From the NCBI RefSeq assembly GCF_001458195.1, contig NZ_CYPU01000006.1:81261-145260 (forward strand): 64,000 bases of DNA, read 5' to 3'. The translations under genes and the position numbers were made by a program. Source of the DNA: Ruegeria atlantica (lineage in GTDB: Bacteria > Pseudomonadota > Alphaproteobacteria > Rhodobacterales > Rhodobacteraceae). This document shows, piece by piece, positions 1 to 8,400 of the stretch (position 1 is the stretch's first letter; each line of letters starts with the position of its first letter). A model generated the notes under the pieces. The model worked only from the letters and a program-made list of their open reading frames with translations. It did no database searches and was not told where the DNA came from.

Positions 1-66
1 GCGTTCTTTGCCGTGCTGCTGATGGCCGAACTGTGGGTCGCGCGGCAGTGGCTGTTGTTCTTTTGA
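1..66 (+). CDS. 3' end of an unidentified membrane protein
   Basis: The window opens inside a reading frame that ends with TGA at 64-66. Only 21 codons are visible. They are strongly hydrophobic (AFFAVLLMAEL, then WLLFF), which suits a final membrane segment. A strong hairpin terminator follows at once, so the frame is a credible gene end. The family cannot be named. Confidence 0.4.
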   Translation, partial: AFFAVLLMAELWVARQWLLFF

Positions 67-80
67 ATGATGGCATAAGA

Positions 81-114
81 AAAGCGCGCTCCCAGTTAGG
101 GAGCGCGCTTTTTC
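81..114. terminator. Bidirectional intrinsic terminator
   Basis: A perfect 13-bp inverted repeat (AAAGCGCGCTCCC, loop AGTTA, GGGAGCGCGCTTT) is followed by a T run on the + strand and preceded by an A run. It lies between two convergent genes, the one ending at 66 and the minus-strand gene ending at 134, and can serve both. Confidence 0.85.
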
Positions 115-133
115 ATGCGGAAGTCACCTTGGA

Positions 134-454
134 TCATGCGGCTTCTGCTTGTTGGGCCGCGTTGCGACGTTCGCTTTCTTCGCGCGACAGAGCAACCGAG
201 GTGCGCACACCACGTCCAACGAACTCCATCAGTCCGCCAACAACGCGCTCATTCGGGTCGATACCCGCGCAGGACAGGACCTCGCGACCATCACGAGAGC
301 GCGCCCAGCGGGCGATTTGTTCCGGACCATTGCCATATTTTTTGTCATCGGCAATAGCGTCATCCAGCGCAGCCAGTACGACAGCCGCGAAAAGTTTGCG
401 TGCACGATTGCCTTGCTCGTTGCTAAAGGCAGTGCCGTCAACGAAATCTCTCAT
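134..454 (-). CDS. Small conserved alphaproteobacterial protein (DUF6280-like)
   Basis: This is a 106-residue soluble protein of unknown function. It has an alanine-rich helical N-terminal half, a central basic WARSRDGREVL segment, a single cysteine (LSCAGIDPNE) and a charged, alanine-rich tail. It has no signal peptide or membrane span. From memory it resembles a short protein family conserved in Rhodobacterales, probably DUF6280; that name is recalled and unchecked. It is transcribed away from efp across a 218-bp divergent spacer and ends at a shared terminator. Confidence 0.6.
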   Translation of the reverse strand: MRDFVDGTAFSNEQGNRARKLFAAVVLAALDDAIADDKKYGNGPEQIARWARSRDGREVLSCAGIDPNERVVGGLMEFVGRGVRTSVALSREESERRNAAQQAEAA

Positions 455-672
455 CTCGTCTTCCTTGTTGTTCTTGCTCTTGCATTTTCGGCGTGACGGT
501 TCTTATGACCGATTAAGTGCGATTCGGATACACTTAAAATGCATAGTTGCGTTGCGTCATTTGCATGGCTTGCTGCAGGTGCAGCGCTAGGTCTCGTCAT
601 CTTGTCAGGTGTGTTCCCGCCAGATATAGGAGCGGGAACTGACGCATCAACCGTTTGTGAAGGATTTAAGTC

Positions 673-1236
673 ATGCCCAAGATAAATGGGAACGAAATTC
701 GCCCCGGAAATGTGCTTGAGCATAACGGCGGGCTGTGGGCCGCAGTCAAAGTTGACCACGTAAAGCCCGGTAAAGGCGGTGCTTTTGCACAGGTCGAACT
801 GCGCAATCTGCGCAATGGCTCGAAGTTGAACGAGCGTTTCCGCTCGGCTGACAAAGTGGAACGTGTGCGCCTTGAACAGAAAGATCAGCAGTTCCTGTAC
901 GAATCTGACGGCATGCTGGTGTTCATGGATTCCGAGACATATGAGCAGATCGAATTGCCTGCGGAACTGCTGGGCGAACGCCGCCCGTTTCTGCAGGACG
1001 GCATGACAATTGTCGTCGAATTTTATGAAAGTGAGGCTCTGAACGCTACGGTGCCTCAGAAAGTGACCTGCAAGATCGTTGAGACCGAGCCTGTGGTCAA
1101 AGGTCAGACCGCCGCGAATTCGTTCAAGCCGGCCATTCTGGACAATGGTGTCAAAGTCATGGTGCCGCCATTCGTCGGTCAGGATGAGATGATCGTGGTG
1201 AACACCGAAACCATGGATTATTCCGAACGCGCCTAA
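673..1236 (+). CDS. efp: Elongation factor P
   Basis: EF-P binds stalled ribosomes between the P and E sites and relieves arrest at polyproline stretches. The protein is 187 residues, the normal length, with the three beta-barrel domains expected. The N-terminal KOW-like domain carries the hallmark loop [10 protein letters not shown], placing the modifiable lysine at position 34, as in E. coli. A lysyl-modification enzyme would have to be elsewhere in the genome. AGGAT about 8 nt upstream supports the ATG. The gene stands alone and is followed by an intrinsic terminator. Confidence 0.97.
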   Translation: MPKINGNEIRPGNVLEHNGGLWAAVKVDHVKPGKGGAFAQVELRNLRNGSKLNERFRSADKVERVRLEQKDQQFLYESDGMLVFMDSETYEQIELPAELLGERRPFLQDGMTIVVEFYESEALNATVPQKVTCKIVETEPVVKGQTAANSFKPAILDNGVKVMVPPFVGQDEMIVVNTETMDYSERA

Positions 1237-1258
1237 CCACGCGTTTGCCAGAGTAAAG

Positions 1259-1293
1259 AAAAACCGCGTGGACCCGTGCCGCGCGGTTTAATT
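1259..1293. terminator. Intrinsic terminator after efp
   Basis: AAACCGCG pairs with CGCGGTTT (1261-1289), with an A run before and TTTAATT after. It separates efp from the convergent ABC-type membrane gene that ends at 1295 and could act on both strands. Confidence 0.75.
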
Positions 1294-1294
1294 G

Positions 1295-2239
1295 TCAGCT
1301 GCCCCGTCTGATTTGGCGATACCGTTCGGGGTTAGGGCCAAACAGTTCAAGCATCAGTTCATACTTGATGCGATTGGCGCTGACCTGCCGGTAAAAGGCG
1401 ATCAGGAATGCCGTGGGGCCCTGAATGCGGCTGAGGCCGCTTGTGGCGGCGACCACAGTGCCGACATCCGTTTTCCCGTTCAGAACCAAATAGCCACCCA
1501 ACATCAGGACGCCGACGGTTCCGGCTCCGTTTATGACGCTCAGTAGAAACTTGGCCGAAAGCTTCCAGATGAACATCTTGCGCCGTGTTTCATAGATCTC
1601 GTCGAACTGCGCCTCAACCTCGCGCGCGATTTCGTTGATCCGCTCGACATTCAGCATATCGTTGGCTCCGCGTAATATCCGGACACGTTCGGCGACAAAC
1701 ACGTTCACCTTGCGTTGGGATACCAGCACGATGATGATCTGCGGCACGATCATCGAAAAGGCGATCATGCCCAGCCCGGGTTGCGTTGATGAGATATAGC
1801 CGATGACACTGATCAACGTGCCGATCTGAACGACCGGGTCCGAGAAAGCGCCGCCCGCGAATTTCCCCAGCTCTTCTGCCTCGGCTGAAATCGCCGTGGT
1901 CATCGTGCCCTTGCGCATCGTTTCGCCCGAAACATTGATATCTGAGGCGCGCAGCAGCAGCCTTTGGCGGATCATGCGGATCAGATCTTCGCCCAACGTT
2001 CCTGCGCGATAGCTCAAAAGCCACTTTAGGCCGAGGCTGAGTAAGATGACCGACATCATTCCAGCACCCAGGTAGATCAGCTTGTCCGTAGTTACGTCGG
2101 CAGAGGTCAGGTGGTTGATGATGTCGCGCTGAAACTCCAGCGGAACTGCAGCCAGACCCGCGATTGCGATGGACAGAACGATAAGGATGATCTGCCGCCC
2201 GGCGCTGGCGCGCCAGATTGCCCTGTATAGCTGGAACAT
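1295..2239 (-). CDS. ABC transporter transmembrane domain protein without ATPase domain
   Basis: The protein is 314 residues. It is built like the transmembrane half of a type IV (MsbA-like) ABC exporter: hydrophobic spans near residues 16-36, 55-75, 135-155, 160-175 and 235-255, joined by the long cytosolic helices typical of ABC_membrane domains. No Walker A, signature or Walker B motif follows. The frame ends at IRRGS, so the nucleotide-binding half is absent rather than frameshifted within view, and no separate ATPase gene adjoins. It may need an ATPase partner encoded elsewhere or have lost transport activity. Substrate unknown. Confidence 0.75.
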   Translation of the reverse strand: MFQLYRAIWRASAGRQIILIVLSIAIAGLAAVPLEFQRDIINHLTSADVTTDKLIYLGAGMMSVILLSLGLKWLLSYRAGTLGEDLIRMIRQRLLLRASDINVSGETMRKGTMTTAISAEAEELGKFAGGAFSDPVVQIGTLISVIGYISSTQPGLGMIAFSMIVPQIIIVLVSQRKVNVFVAERVRILRGANDMLNVERINEIAREVEAQFDEIYETRRKMFIWKLSAKFLLSVINGAGTVGVLMLGGYLVLNGKTDVGTVVAATSGLSRIQGPTAFLIAFYRQVSANRIKYELMLELFGPNPERYRQIRRGS

Positions 2240-2345
2240 ACGTGCATCCGGATTGCTGAATTCAAACCAGTGTGACAGCGCACTTGGCTATGTTCAAACC
2301 ACACCAATTCAGTCGGTTGCTCAGCCGTGCCGGTTCGGCAACACG

Positions 2346-3083
2346 TCAAGTGTCCAACTGTATGGTGGCGTCACCGGCCTGCATGTCGTCACCCACGCGG
2401 TCCAATCGCAAATAGGCGATCCCGCGGCCATTGGATTGGGTGAACAATGTACCGGCCGGTTTTCCGCCAGAAGTAATTGCAGTTCCAACCGCTGCAGACC
2501 CAGTGACGCTAACGCTGCGCAGACCCTTGCGCAGTTCAGTCTTGTGTTTCATCCGCGCGGTGACTTCTTGCCCGACATAACAGCCTTTCTTGAAGTCCAA
2601 GCCATTCAGCGCCTCGAACCCGGCCTCAAGGATATAGCTGTCGGGGGTCAGTTCGATGCCGGTTTCCGGAATGCAGTGTCGCACGCGGATTTCATCCCAA
2701 TCTGTACCGTCGTCGCTTTCCGCACCCGCCGAATAAGCCCGCCACCCCATGTCCGGGTGCCTTGGGTCGGGCAGGGCACCTTCGGGCGCAGGGCCAGTAC
2801 CGCGCTGCAGGCTCAGGCCGCTGTCTTCGATGCTGACATCCGCACGCAGCTTGTACATGCCCAACCGTTTGGCCAATCCATCGGCAAGGCCTTCGGCAAC
2901 ATCCAGCAAAACCGCGTCACCCTCGCGCTTCAGGAAGAAGTCCGCCAGGTATTTGCCTTGTGGGGTCAGCAGGGCGGCGTAGACCAGCCCATTGTCCAAC
3001 CCTGCGATGTCGTTGGTGATCAACCCTTGAAGAAAGCTGTCGGTGTCCGAGCCGCTCAGGCGCAATATACGGCGGTTGGGCAT
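2346..3083 (-). CDS. ygfZ: YgfZ/IBA57-like folate-binding Fe-S protein
   Basis: This GcvT-fold protein has 245 residues and carries the family signature KGCYVGQEVTARMKHK near residue 165, with the conserved cysteine of K-G-C-Y-x-G-Q-E. YgfZ/IBA57 proteins use tetrahydrofolate to assist maturation or repair of certain 4Fe-4S enzymes. The N-terminal segment (LRLSGSDTDSFLQGLITND) is also typical. It is transcribed divergently from the glycosyltransferase gene across a 74-bp spacer. The assignment rests on the signature and length. Confidence 0.9.
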   Translation of the reverse strand: MPNRRILRLSGSDTDSFLQGLITNDIAGLDNGLVYAALLTPQGKYLADFFLKREGDAVLLDVAEGLADGLAKRLGMYKLRADVSIEDSGLSLQRGTGPAPEGALPDPRHPDMGWRAYSAGAESDDGTDWDEIRVRHCIPETGIELTPDSYILEAGFEALNGLDFKKGCYVGQEVTARMKHKTELRKGLRSVSVTGSAAVGTAITSGGKPAGTLFTQSNGRGIAYLRLDRVGDDMQAGDATIQLDT

Positions 3084-3157
3084 CTGGGTTGTCCTCGTCT
3101 TTTCCTCGGACCTCGTGATATAGGGGTTTCCGCTGCCATGACCAGAGGGTTTCCGCC

Positions 3158-3832
3158 GTGCCTGCGCCGATTAGCATCGTTATCCCGACCCTGAATTCGA
3201 ACGGGAACCTTCCCGCGACCCTTGCGGCCTTGATGGAGGGCCTACATGCGGGGCTGATCCGCGAATTGATCGTCTCGGACGGTGGGTCGACTGATCAGAC
3301 TTTAAAGATTGCAGATGAGGCCGGGGCTGAGATCGTGACCGGGCCACCTTCGCGCGGGGGGCAATTGGCCAGAGGATGCACCGCAGCCAAAGGGGACTGG
3401 CTGCTTGTTTTGCATGCCGACACGGTTTTGCAAGCGGGGTGGAGCAAGGTTGTAGGCGACCACCTTGGCACTGGAACTCCGGCGGCGTTTCGTCTGGCGT
3501 TTCGGGCATCAGGCTTTGCGCCGGCATGGGTGGCGGGTTGGGCCAATCTACGCAGTCGCCTGCTTGGCCTGCCATATGGCGATCAGGGCCTGTTGGTCCC
3601 GAGTGAGATGTATCGAAAGGCGGGGGGCTTTCCCGATCAACCCTTGATGGAGGACGTCGCTTTGGTCCGCAGCTTGCGCGGCATCACTTTGCTGCCCAGC
3701 CGGGCAGTTACGAGCGCGGATCGCTATGAGCGTGCGGGCTGGTTGCGTCGGGGAGGGCGGAACCTGTGGACTCTGACGCGGTATTTTCTGGGCGCAGATC
3801 CTGCGAAGCTGGCGCAGGACTATCGGCACTGA
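3158..3832 (+). CDS. Family 2 glycosyltransferase (TIGR04283-like)
   Basis: This is a 224-residue GT-A glycosyltransferase. The start region reads ISIVIPTLNS, then SDGGSTDQT (nucleotide-sugar binding) and VLHADTVLQ, which holds the metal-binding acidic motif where DxD is usual. GDQGLLV and EDVALVRSLR match the acceptor-side ED motif. The short form without membrane spans resembles the TIGR04283 group, linked in some genomes to arsenosugar formation; that link is not supported here by neighbours. The start is GTG, because the nearby ATG at 3138 is out of frame. Its 3' end overlaps the opposite-strand gene by 125 bp. Confidence 0.8.
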   Translation: MPAPISIVIPTLNSNGNLPATLAALMEGLHAGLIRELIVSDGGSTDQTLKIADEAGAEIVTGPPSRGGQLARGCTAAKGDWLLVLHADTVLQAGWSKVVGDHLGTGTPAAFRLAFRASGFAPAWVAGWANLRSRLLGLPYGDQGLLVPSEMYRKAGGFPDQPLMEDVALVRSLRGITLLPSRAVTSADRYERAGWLRRGGRNLWTLTRYFLGADPAKLAQDYRH

Positions 3833-4595
3833 GCGACGCGCGCAGCTCAACCACGGACTTGCCCAGCCGGAACGGCGCCGCGAAACTGACCAGACATAAC
3901 GCGATGATCTGCAGCACAAGTATATGGGCATTGTCTTGCAGGTATTCCCATTCGTCCTTCAACTTGCCGACCTGTTCCACCAGATCATCATAGCTTTGCG
4001 CCAGGATCAGATAGTCTCCGGCAATCGCGGGAACCTTGCGGCGCATGTTGTCGATCGCGGCCTGTGTCATGTCGTCCAGAGTGGTAAAGACAAGGAATTG
4101 ATCGATGTTGAACGCATCAGCCTTGTCGGCCATTGCGCGCATTTCGTCCTGTTCGTCTCTTGCCTGACTGCCAAACAAAAAATGCAGCCCCTGCAGTGGC
4201 GCGACCTCATTTGTGACTGCGATAAATAATGGCAGGTCGGCATTGCTGGCGGTTGAGGCCGACAGGAATTCGACCTTTTCGCACAGAATAGCAGTATCCG
4301 GGTCAAAGGCCGGATCGCAAAACCGCAGCCGGAACCGCGCGGCATCGCGGTCAAAGGCCAGCCCGGCAGCGTAAGCCACGTCTATCTGGCGGTCCAGTCG
4401 CGAGCTATCCGAAGTGTAAAGCCCGGCCAAAACCGCGACCAGCGCGCCAACGCCGCCCAGTACAACCCAGACGAGGTCCGCGAGTTTCCAGGCACGATGC
4501 CCGGCGGGCTTACGGAAAAGAAAGGCGGTGCCAATCAATCCAATCAGAAAGAATAGGATCAAAAGCGGCAGTTGGTTTTGGGTCACGAAACTCAT
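3708..4595 (-). CDS. Hypothetical membrane protein with periplasmic and coiled domains
   Basis: The product is 295 residues from ATG 4595; an upstream ATG at 4640 would add 15. It has two N-terminal membrane spans (about residues 8-25 and 42-60), a soluble central region of roughly 150 residues with two cysteines (RFCDPAF, ILCEKVE), a helical stretch, a third span (ILVLQIIALCLVSFAAPF) and a low-complexity Ser/Pro/Ala tail. The tail is encoded antisense to the 3' end of the glycosyltransferase gene. I do not recognise the family. Confidence 0.6.
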   Translation of the reverse strand: MSFVTQNQLPLLILFFLIGLIGTAFLFRKPAGHRAWKLADLVWVVLGGVGALVAVLAGLYTSDSSRLDRQIDVAYAAGLAFDRDAARFRLRFCDPAFDPDTAILCEKVEFLSASTASNADLPLFIAVTNEVAPLQGLHFLFGSQARDEQDEMRAMADKADAFNIDQFLVFTTLDDMTQAAIDNMRRKVPAIAGDYLILAQSYDDLVEQVGKLKDEWEYLQDNAHILVLQIIALCLVSFAAPFRLGKSVVELRASLSADSPAPASQDLRPENTASESTGSALPDATSPHAHSDPRS

Positions 4596-4673
4596 GCCTT
4601 CAAAGTGACGGCCTGCTATGCGGCTGGCAACACTCCTCACGCTCAGTTGTTCCGCTTGGGTGGTAAAACGCTG

Positions 4674-5561
4674 TTATGAGCCCGAGCTTTGGCCGAATTT
4701 TCGGAACAGTTTGGTGCGGTCAAAGGCCTGTTCCAGCTCATCTGTGCGCTCTTTAACCGAATCCCACAGCCTTTCCTGTACTTCGGCGATGACGCATTCC
4801 ATCAAAACCAGAATGGCTGCCATTGAATCCCACGCCGACGGCACGGCAATGCGCGCCGCAAAGGTGTGTTTGGCCAGCCGATGAATGGGTGAGCGCCACT
4901 GATCGGTGAACAGAACAATTTCAGCCTCGCGTTCGTGGCACAGCTGGCCGATCAGCAGAGATGCGTTTTCATATCGGCGAACATCCAGCGCGATCAGCAC
5001 ATCGTCTTTGCGTACGTCCAGCAAGTCATGTGTCCATGATGCTGCAACGGGCAGCAGCCGCACGTCGGGGCGGATCATCTGCAGGTGCAGGTACAGGTAT
5101 TGGGCCAGCGTGCCGGTTATGCGGCCACCGGTAATAAAGATGCGCCGGTTGGGATCACATAACAAGTTGCAAAAACTGTCGAATTCGTCTGGATCGACCT
5201 CATCAATCGTGCGTTTCTGATTGGCGAGTGTCTGTTGGGAATACCGGTTCAGGATATGCTCTTCAGGCAGGTCGTTCTGCCACAAGTCACGTTTGGCGAC
5301 CGGTCCCGAGATCATCTCTTTCACTTCGCCCCGCAGGGCGGCCTGAAACTGCGGATAACCTTGAAACCCGGTCTTTTGCAGCATCCGCGCAACTGTCGTG
5401 GTGGACACCGAGGCCGCGCTGGCCAGTTCGGTGATGCTGCCGAGACCGGCCATAGGGTAGTCGTCCAGCAATACACTGACCAGTTGACGCTCGGATGGGG
5501 TCATCTTGTCTTTGTGGGCCAGCAGCCTGTCCGTCACCCGCACGCGGCGTTCCTCCTGCAT
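4674..5561 (-). CDS. RpiR/MurR-family transcriptional regulator
   Basis: The 295-residue regulator has an N-terminal HTH_6 domain (residues 1-80, SASVSTTTVARMLQKTGF recognition region) and a C-terminal SIS domain (about 125-260, IFITGGRITGTLAQYLY for phosphosugar-type ligand binding). RpiR proteins usually act as local repressors or activators of adjacent catabolic genes. It is divergent from the amidohydrolase/TRAP operon. The 136-bp spacer holds an 18-bp near-perfect palindrome next to a TTGACA element plus a degenerate copy nearer its own start. The ligand may be a carboxylate or amide rather than a sugar. Confidence 0.9.
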   Translation of the reverse strand: MQEERRVRVTDRLLAHKDKMTPSERQLVSVLLDDYPMAGLGSITELASAASVSTTTVARMLQKTGFQGYPQFQAALRGEVKEMISGPVAKRDLWQNDLPEEHILNRYSQQTLANQKRTIDEVDPDEFDSFCNLLCDPNRRIFITGGRITGTLAQYLYLHLQMIRPDVRLLPVAASWTHDLLDVRKDDVLIALDVRRYENASLLIGQLCHEREAEIVLFTDQWRSPIHRLAKHTFAARIAVPSAWDSMAAILVLMECVIAEVQERLWDSVKERTDELEQAFDRTKLFRKFGQSSGS

Positions 5562-5575
5562 CTTTTCGATCTTAG

Positions 5576-5593
5576 TGTGAATAATTTTTCAGC
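5576..5593. promoter_or_regulatory. Degenerate second operator near the RpiR gene
   Basis: TGTGAATAATTTTTCAGC resembles the strong palindrome at 5649-5666 at most positions, with TGAA/TTCA half-sites around an AT core. It lies just upstream of the regulator start, so it could mediate autoregulation. Inference from similarity only. Confidence 0.4.
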
Positions 5594-5629
5594 AAGATCA
5601 AGAGTGGTGAAATTTAAACAGGAAAAATA

Positions 5630-5666
5630 TTGACAGGTTAAGGTCTCTTGTGGAAATTTTTCCACA
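5630..5666 (+). promoter_or_regulatory. Promoter element with 18-bp palindromic operator
   Basis: TTGACA occurs at 5630-5635. At 5649-5666 lies TGTGGAAATTTTTCCACA, an inverted repeat with 8-bp perfect arms around TT. The palindrome covers the place where a -10 box would fall, which suits repression of the amidohydrolase/TRAP operon by the divergent RpiR protein. Confidence 0.6.
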
Positions 5667-5697
5667 CGCATCTTAATTGGAATCGCAAGGCGGTATT

Positions 5698-6453
5698 TTG
5701 GACTTCGGAACAGTTGTTCACACGGACACAGTGGATGGTCCCTATTCGGTAATGCTGGTCTGCGAACACGCGTCCAGCCGTATTCCCGCGTTTTTGGGGG
5801 ATATGGGATTGCCTGTGGACGCGCTTCAAAGCCACATCGCGTGGGATCCGGGGGCATTGGCTGTGGCCAAGCTGATGGCGACGCGCCTGTCGGCACCGCT
5901 GGTGTATGGCGGGGTGTCCCGGCTGGTCTATGACTGCAATCGCCCGCCCGAAGCTGCCGGGGCCATGCCGGCGCGCAGCGAGGACTATCAAATCCCAGCG
6001 AATGTCGATCTGTCCGAGGAAGAGCGCGAAAGCAGGATTAAGAGCATCTACCGGCCCTTCAGCAGGGCGCTGTCTGAACTGATCTCTCAAAATGGGGATA
6101 CGCTTGAACTTATGGTGACGGTCCACAGCTTTACACCAATCTACCATGGTCAGACGCGTGAGGTGGAACTGGGCATATTACACGGGGTGGATGACCGGTT
6201 CGCCCGGGCAATGATGACGACAGTACCCGCCGACCAAACCTATGAGACTCGCTTGAATGAGCCGTATTCGGCGGCGGACGGGGTCGCCCATACCCTTGAC
6301 GCGCAAGCGCTGCCGAACGGGCTGTTGAACGTCATGATCGAGATCCGCAATGACTTGATACAAACGCCCAAGCAGCAAGAGGCGATGGCCGATTGCCTGG
6401 CGTCATGGACCGCGCGGACCCTTGCAGATTTAAAAAAAGGGGGCGCGGCGTGA
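5698..6453 (+). CDS. N-formylglutamate amidohydrolase family protein
   Basis: The product is about 251 residues of the FGase family (HutG-like zinc amidohydrolases that cleave N-formyl or related acyl groups from glutamate). Visible motifs include MLVCEHASSRIP near the N-terminus, HIAWDPGALAVA, SRLVYDCNRPP and VTVHSFTP, carrying the expected Glu/His/Asp metal and substrate ligands. TTG 5698 is chosen because AAGG lies 7 nt upstream; TTG 5677 is in frame but has a poor SD, and the first ATG would cut the conserved start. It is the first gene of the TRAP operon. In this context it might hydrolyse a gamma-glutamyl or N-acyl amide rather than formylglutamate. Confidence 0.85.
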   Translation: MDFGTVVHTDTVDGPYSVMLVCEHASSRIPAFLGDMGLPVDALQSHIAWDPGALAVAKLMATRLSAPLVYGGVSRLVYDCNRPPEAAGAMPARSEDYQIPANVDLSEEERESRIKSIYRPFSRALSELISQNGDTLELMVTVHSFTPIYHGQTREVELGILHGVDDRFARAMMTTVPADQTYETRLNEPYSAADGVAHTLDAQALPNGLLNVMIEIRNDLIQTPKQQEAMADCLASWTARTLADLKKGGAA

Positions 6454-7034
6454 TCAATGCGATGACCTCATATGTCCGAATCGTCGATACGGTCAACTAC
6501 CGGATCGGACGGGTCATGATGTGGGGTCTGTTCGTGATGATGGGCATCCTGCTGTGGTCCTCGATCTCGAAGACGTTTTTCGTGCCATCGCATTGGACGC
6601 TGGAAATGGCGCAGTTTGCGATGGTGACATATTACATTATGGGCGGACCGTATTCGATCCAGTTGGGATCGAACGTCCGCATGGACCTGTTTTATCACAA
6701 CTGGAGCCCGCACCGGAAAGCCTGGTTCGATGCCTTCACCGTTCTGCTGCTGATCTTCTACCTAGGGGTATTGTTTTATGGCGGGCTTGGGTCGACGGCC
6801 TACAGCCTTGGTTATTGGGGTGATGAACCGGTCTCCTACTTTTTCGGACTGTTGACGGGCAGTGAGGAAATTGGCCGGCTTGAACGCTCATCAACGGCGT
6901 GGCGGCCGTATATCTGGCCGGTGAAAACCATCATGGTGTTCGGCTTCTTCCTGATGCTGCTACAGGCGATATCGGAATTCTTCAAAGACATAGCCCGGAT
7001 CAACGGGCAGGAAATCGGGGTCGTGCGGGCATGA
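6450..7034 (+). CDS. dctQ: TRAP transporter small permease (DctQ-like)
   Basis: About 194 residues with four predicted membrane spans (roughly 20-42, 56-75, 98-118 and 150-172), the usual DctQ topology. The longer loop between spans 3 and 4 is slightly unusual. GTG 6450 overlaps the amidohydrolase stop (GTGA); ATG 6462 is the alternative. The small subunit pairs with the large permease encoded immediately downstream (ATGA overlap) to form the membrane part of a sodium-driven TRAP importer. Confidence 0.85.
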   Translation: MINAMTSYVRIVDTVNYRIGRVMMWGLFVMMGILLWSSISKTFFVPSHWTLEMAQFAMVTYYIMGGPYSIQLGSNVRMDLFYHNWSPHRKAWFDAFTVLLLIFYLGVLFYGGLGSTAYSLGYWGDEPVSYFFGLLTGSEEIGRLERSSTAWRPYIWPVKTIMVFGFFLMLLQAISEFFKDIARINGQEIGVVRA

Positions 7035-8350
7035 GCCAGGAATATATCGCCATCTTCATGTTCGCATTGATGATGCTGATGCTGTTCACAGGTCAGCGGG
7101 TCTTTGGCGCGATTGGCGCGGTGGCTACCATTGCCGCGCTGGCGCTTTGGGGCACAGGCGGGCAGGACATCACGTTCTCGGCCGCGATGAAGCTAATGAA
7201 ATGGTATCCGCTGCTGACGCTGCCGATGTTTATTTTCATGGGGTATGTGCTCAGCGAAAGCCGGCTGGCGGATGACTTGTATAAGATGTTCCACGTCTGG
7301 ATGGGGCCTATCAATGGTGGTCTGGCCATCGGCACCATCGGTCTTATGGTGCTGGTCTCGGCCATGAACGGCCTGAGCGTTGCAGGCATGGCCATTGGCG
7401 CGACCATTGCGCTGCCGGAGCTGCTTCGGCGCGGCTACGACAAGACGATGGTGACCGGCGTCATTCAGGCGGGTTCTAGTCTTGGCATTTTGGTGCCACC
7501 CTCGGTCGTTCTGGTCCTCTATGCGATGATCGCACGCCAGCCTGTTGGGCAACTGTGGCTGGCGGGGATTATCCCGGGTCTGCTGATGGCTGCGATGTTT
7601 ATCCTCTACATCTGGATCCGCTGTCGCATTCAACCCGAGCTGGGACCCGCAATGGAAGACGCGCATGAGGTGCCGTGGGCCGAGAAAATCAGGCTGTTGG
7701 GGGCAGGGGCGCTGCCGCTGATCATCTTTGCGGCCATGATGGTGCCGTTTGTGAATGGCTGGACCTCGCTGGTCGAAAGCTCGGCGATCGGAGCGCTGAC
7801 CGCGCTGGCTGTGTCCGTCATCAAGCGCCGCATGACATGGAAGATTTTCGAAGACTGCACCAAGCAGACGTTGGCCATTTCCTGTATGTTCATGTGGATC
7901 ATTTTGGCCGCGCTGGGCTTTGGGGCCGTGTTTGACGGTCTCGGTGCGGTGAAAGCCATCGACAATCTGTTCACCGATCAACTTGGCTTGTCGCCCTGGA
8001 TGATCCTGATCCTGATGCAGCTGAGCTTTATCGTCATGGGCACGTTCCTGGATGATACGGCAATGCTGGTCATCGTGGCTCCGCTTTATGTCCCGCTGGT
8101 CGGCGAGTTGGGCTTTGATCTGATCTGGTACGGGGTGCTTTATACGATCACGACGCAGATCGCCTATATGACGCCGCCCTTCGGCTATAACCTGTTCCTG
8201 ATGCGCGCGATGGCCCCGCCCGAGATCACCCTGCGGGACATCTATGGTTCGATCTTTCCTTTTGTCGCGGTGATGGTGCTGGCGCTGACAATCATCATGG
8301 TTTTCCCGGAAATCGCTCTGTGGTTGCCCGGGTATGTCTACGGAAATTAA
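7031..8350 (+). CDS. dctM: TRAP transporter large permease (DctM-like)
   Basis: The product is 439 residues and mostly hydrophobic, with about 11-12 spans. It shows DctM family segments such as VSAMNGLSVAGMAIGATIALPEL split across a re-entrant loop, GSSLGILVPPS, and TPPFGYNLFLMRAMAPPEIT near the C-terminus. The family moves substrate with sodium after delivery by the periplasmic DctP protein. The ATG overlaps the small-permease stop, showing translational coupling. Confidence 0.93.
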   Translation: MSQEYIAIFMFALMMLMLFTGQRVFGAIGAVATIAALALWGTGGQDITFSAAMKLMKWYPLLTLPMFIFMGYVLSESRLADDLYKMFHVWMGPINGGLAIGTIGLMVLVSAMNGLSVAGMAIGATIALPELLRRGYDKTMVTGVIQAGSSLGILVPPSVVLVLYAMIARQPVGQLWLAGIIPGLLMAAMFILYIWIRCRIQPELGPAMEDAHEVPWAEKIRLLGAGALPLIIFAAMMVPFVNGWTSLVESSAIGALTALAVSVIKRRMTWKIFEDCTKQTLAISCMFMWIILAALGFGAVFDGLGAVKAIDNLFTDQLGLSPWMILILMQLSFIVMGTFLDDTAMLVIVAPLYVPLVGELGFDLIWYGVLYTITTQIAYMTPPFGYNLFLMRAMAPPEITLRDIYGSIFPFVAVMVLALTIIMVFPEIALWLPGYVYGN

Positions 8351-8400
8351 CAAGAATGCTCGGTGAACGGGCACAGAAACTTTAACGGAGAGGAATTGAC

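Noticed and set aside
33..590. Long + strand frames over 33-590
   Set aside because: They lie antisense to a well-formed minus-strand gene with conserved-looking composition, and lack SD sites.
2169..3194. 341-codon + strand frame opposite the YgfZ-like gene
   Set aside because: Antisense shadow in a high-GC gene; the minus-strand product carries the KGCYVGQE signature.
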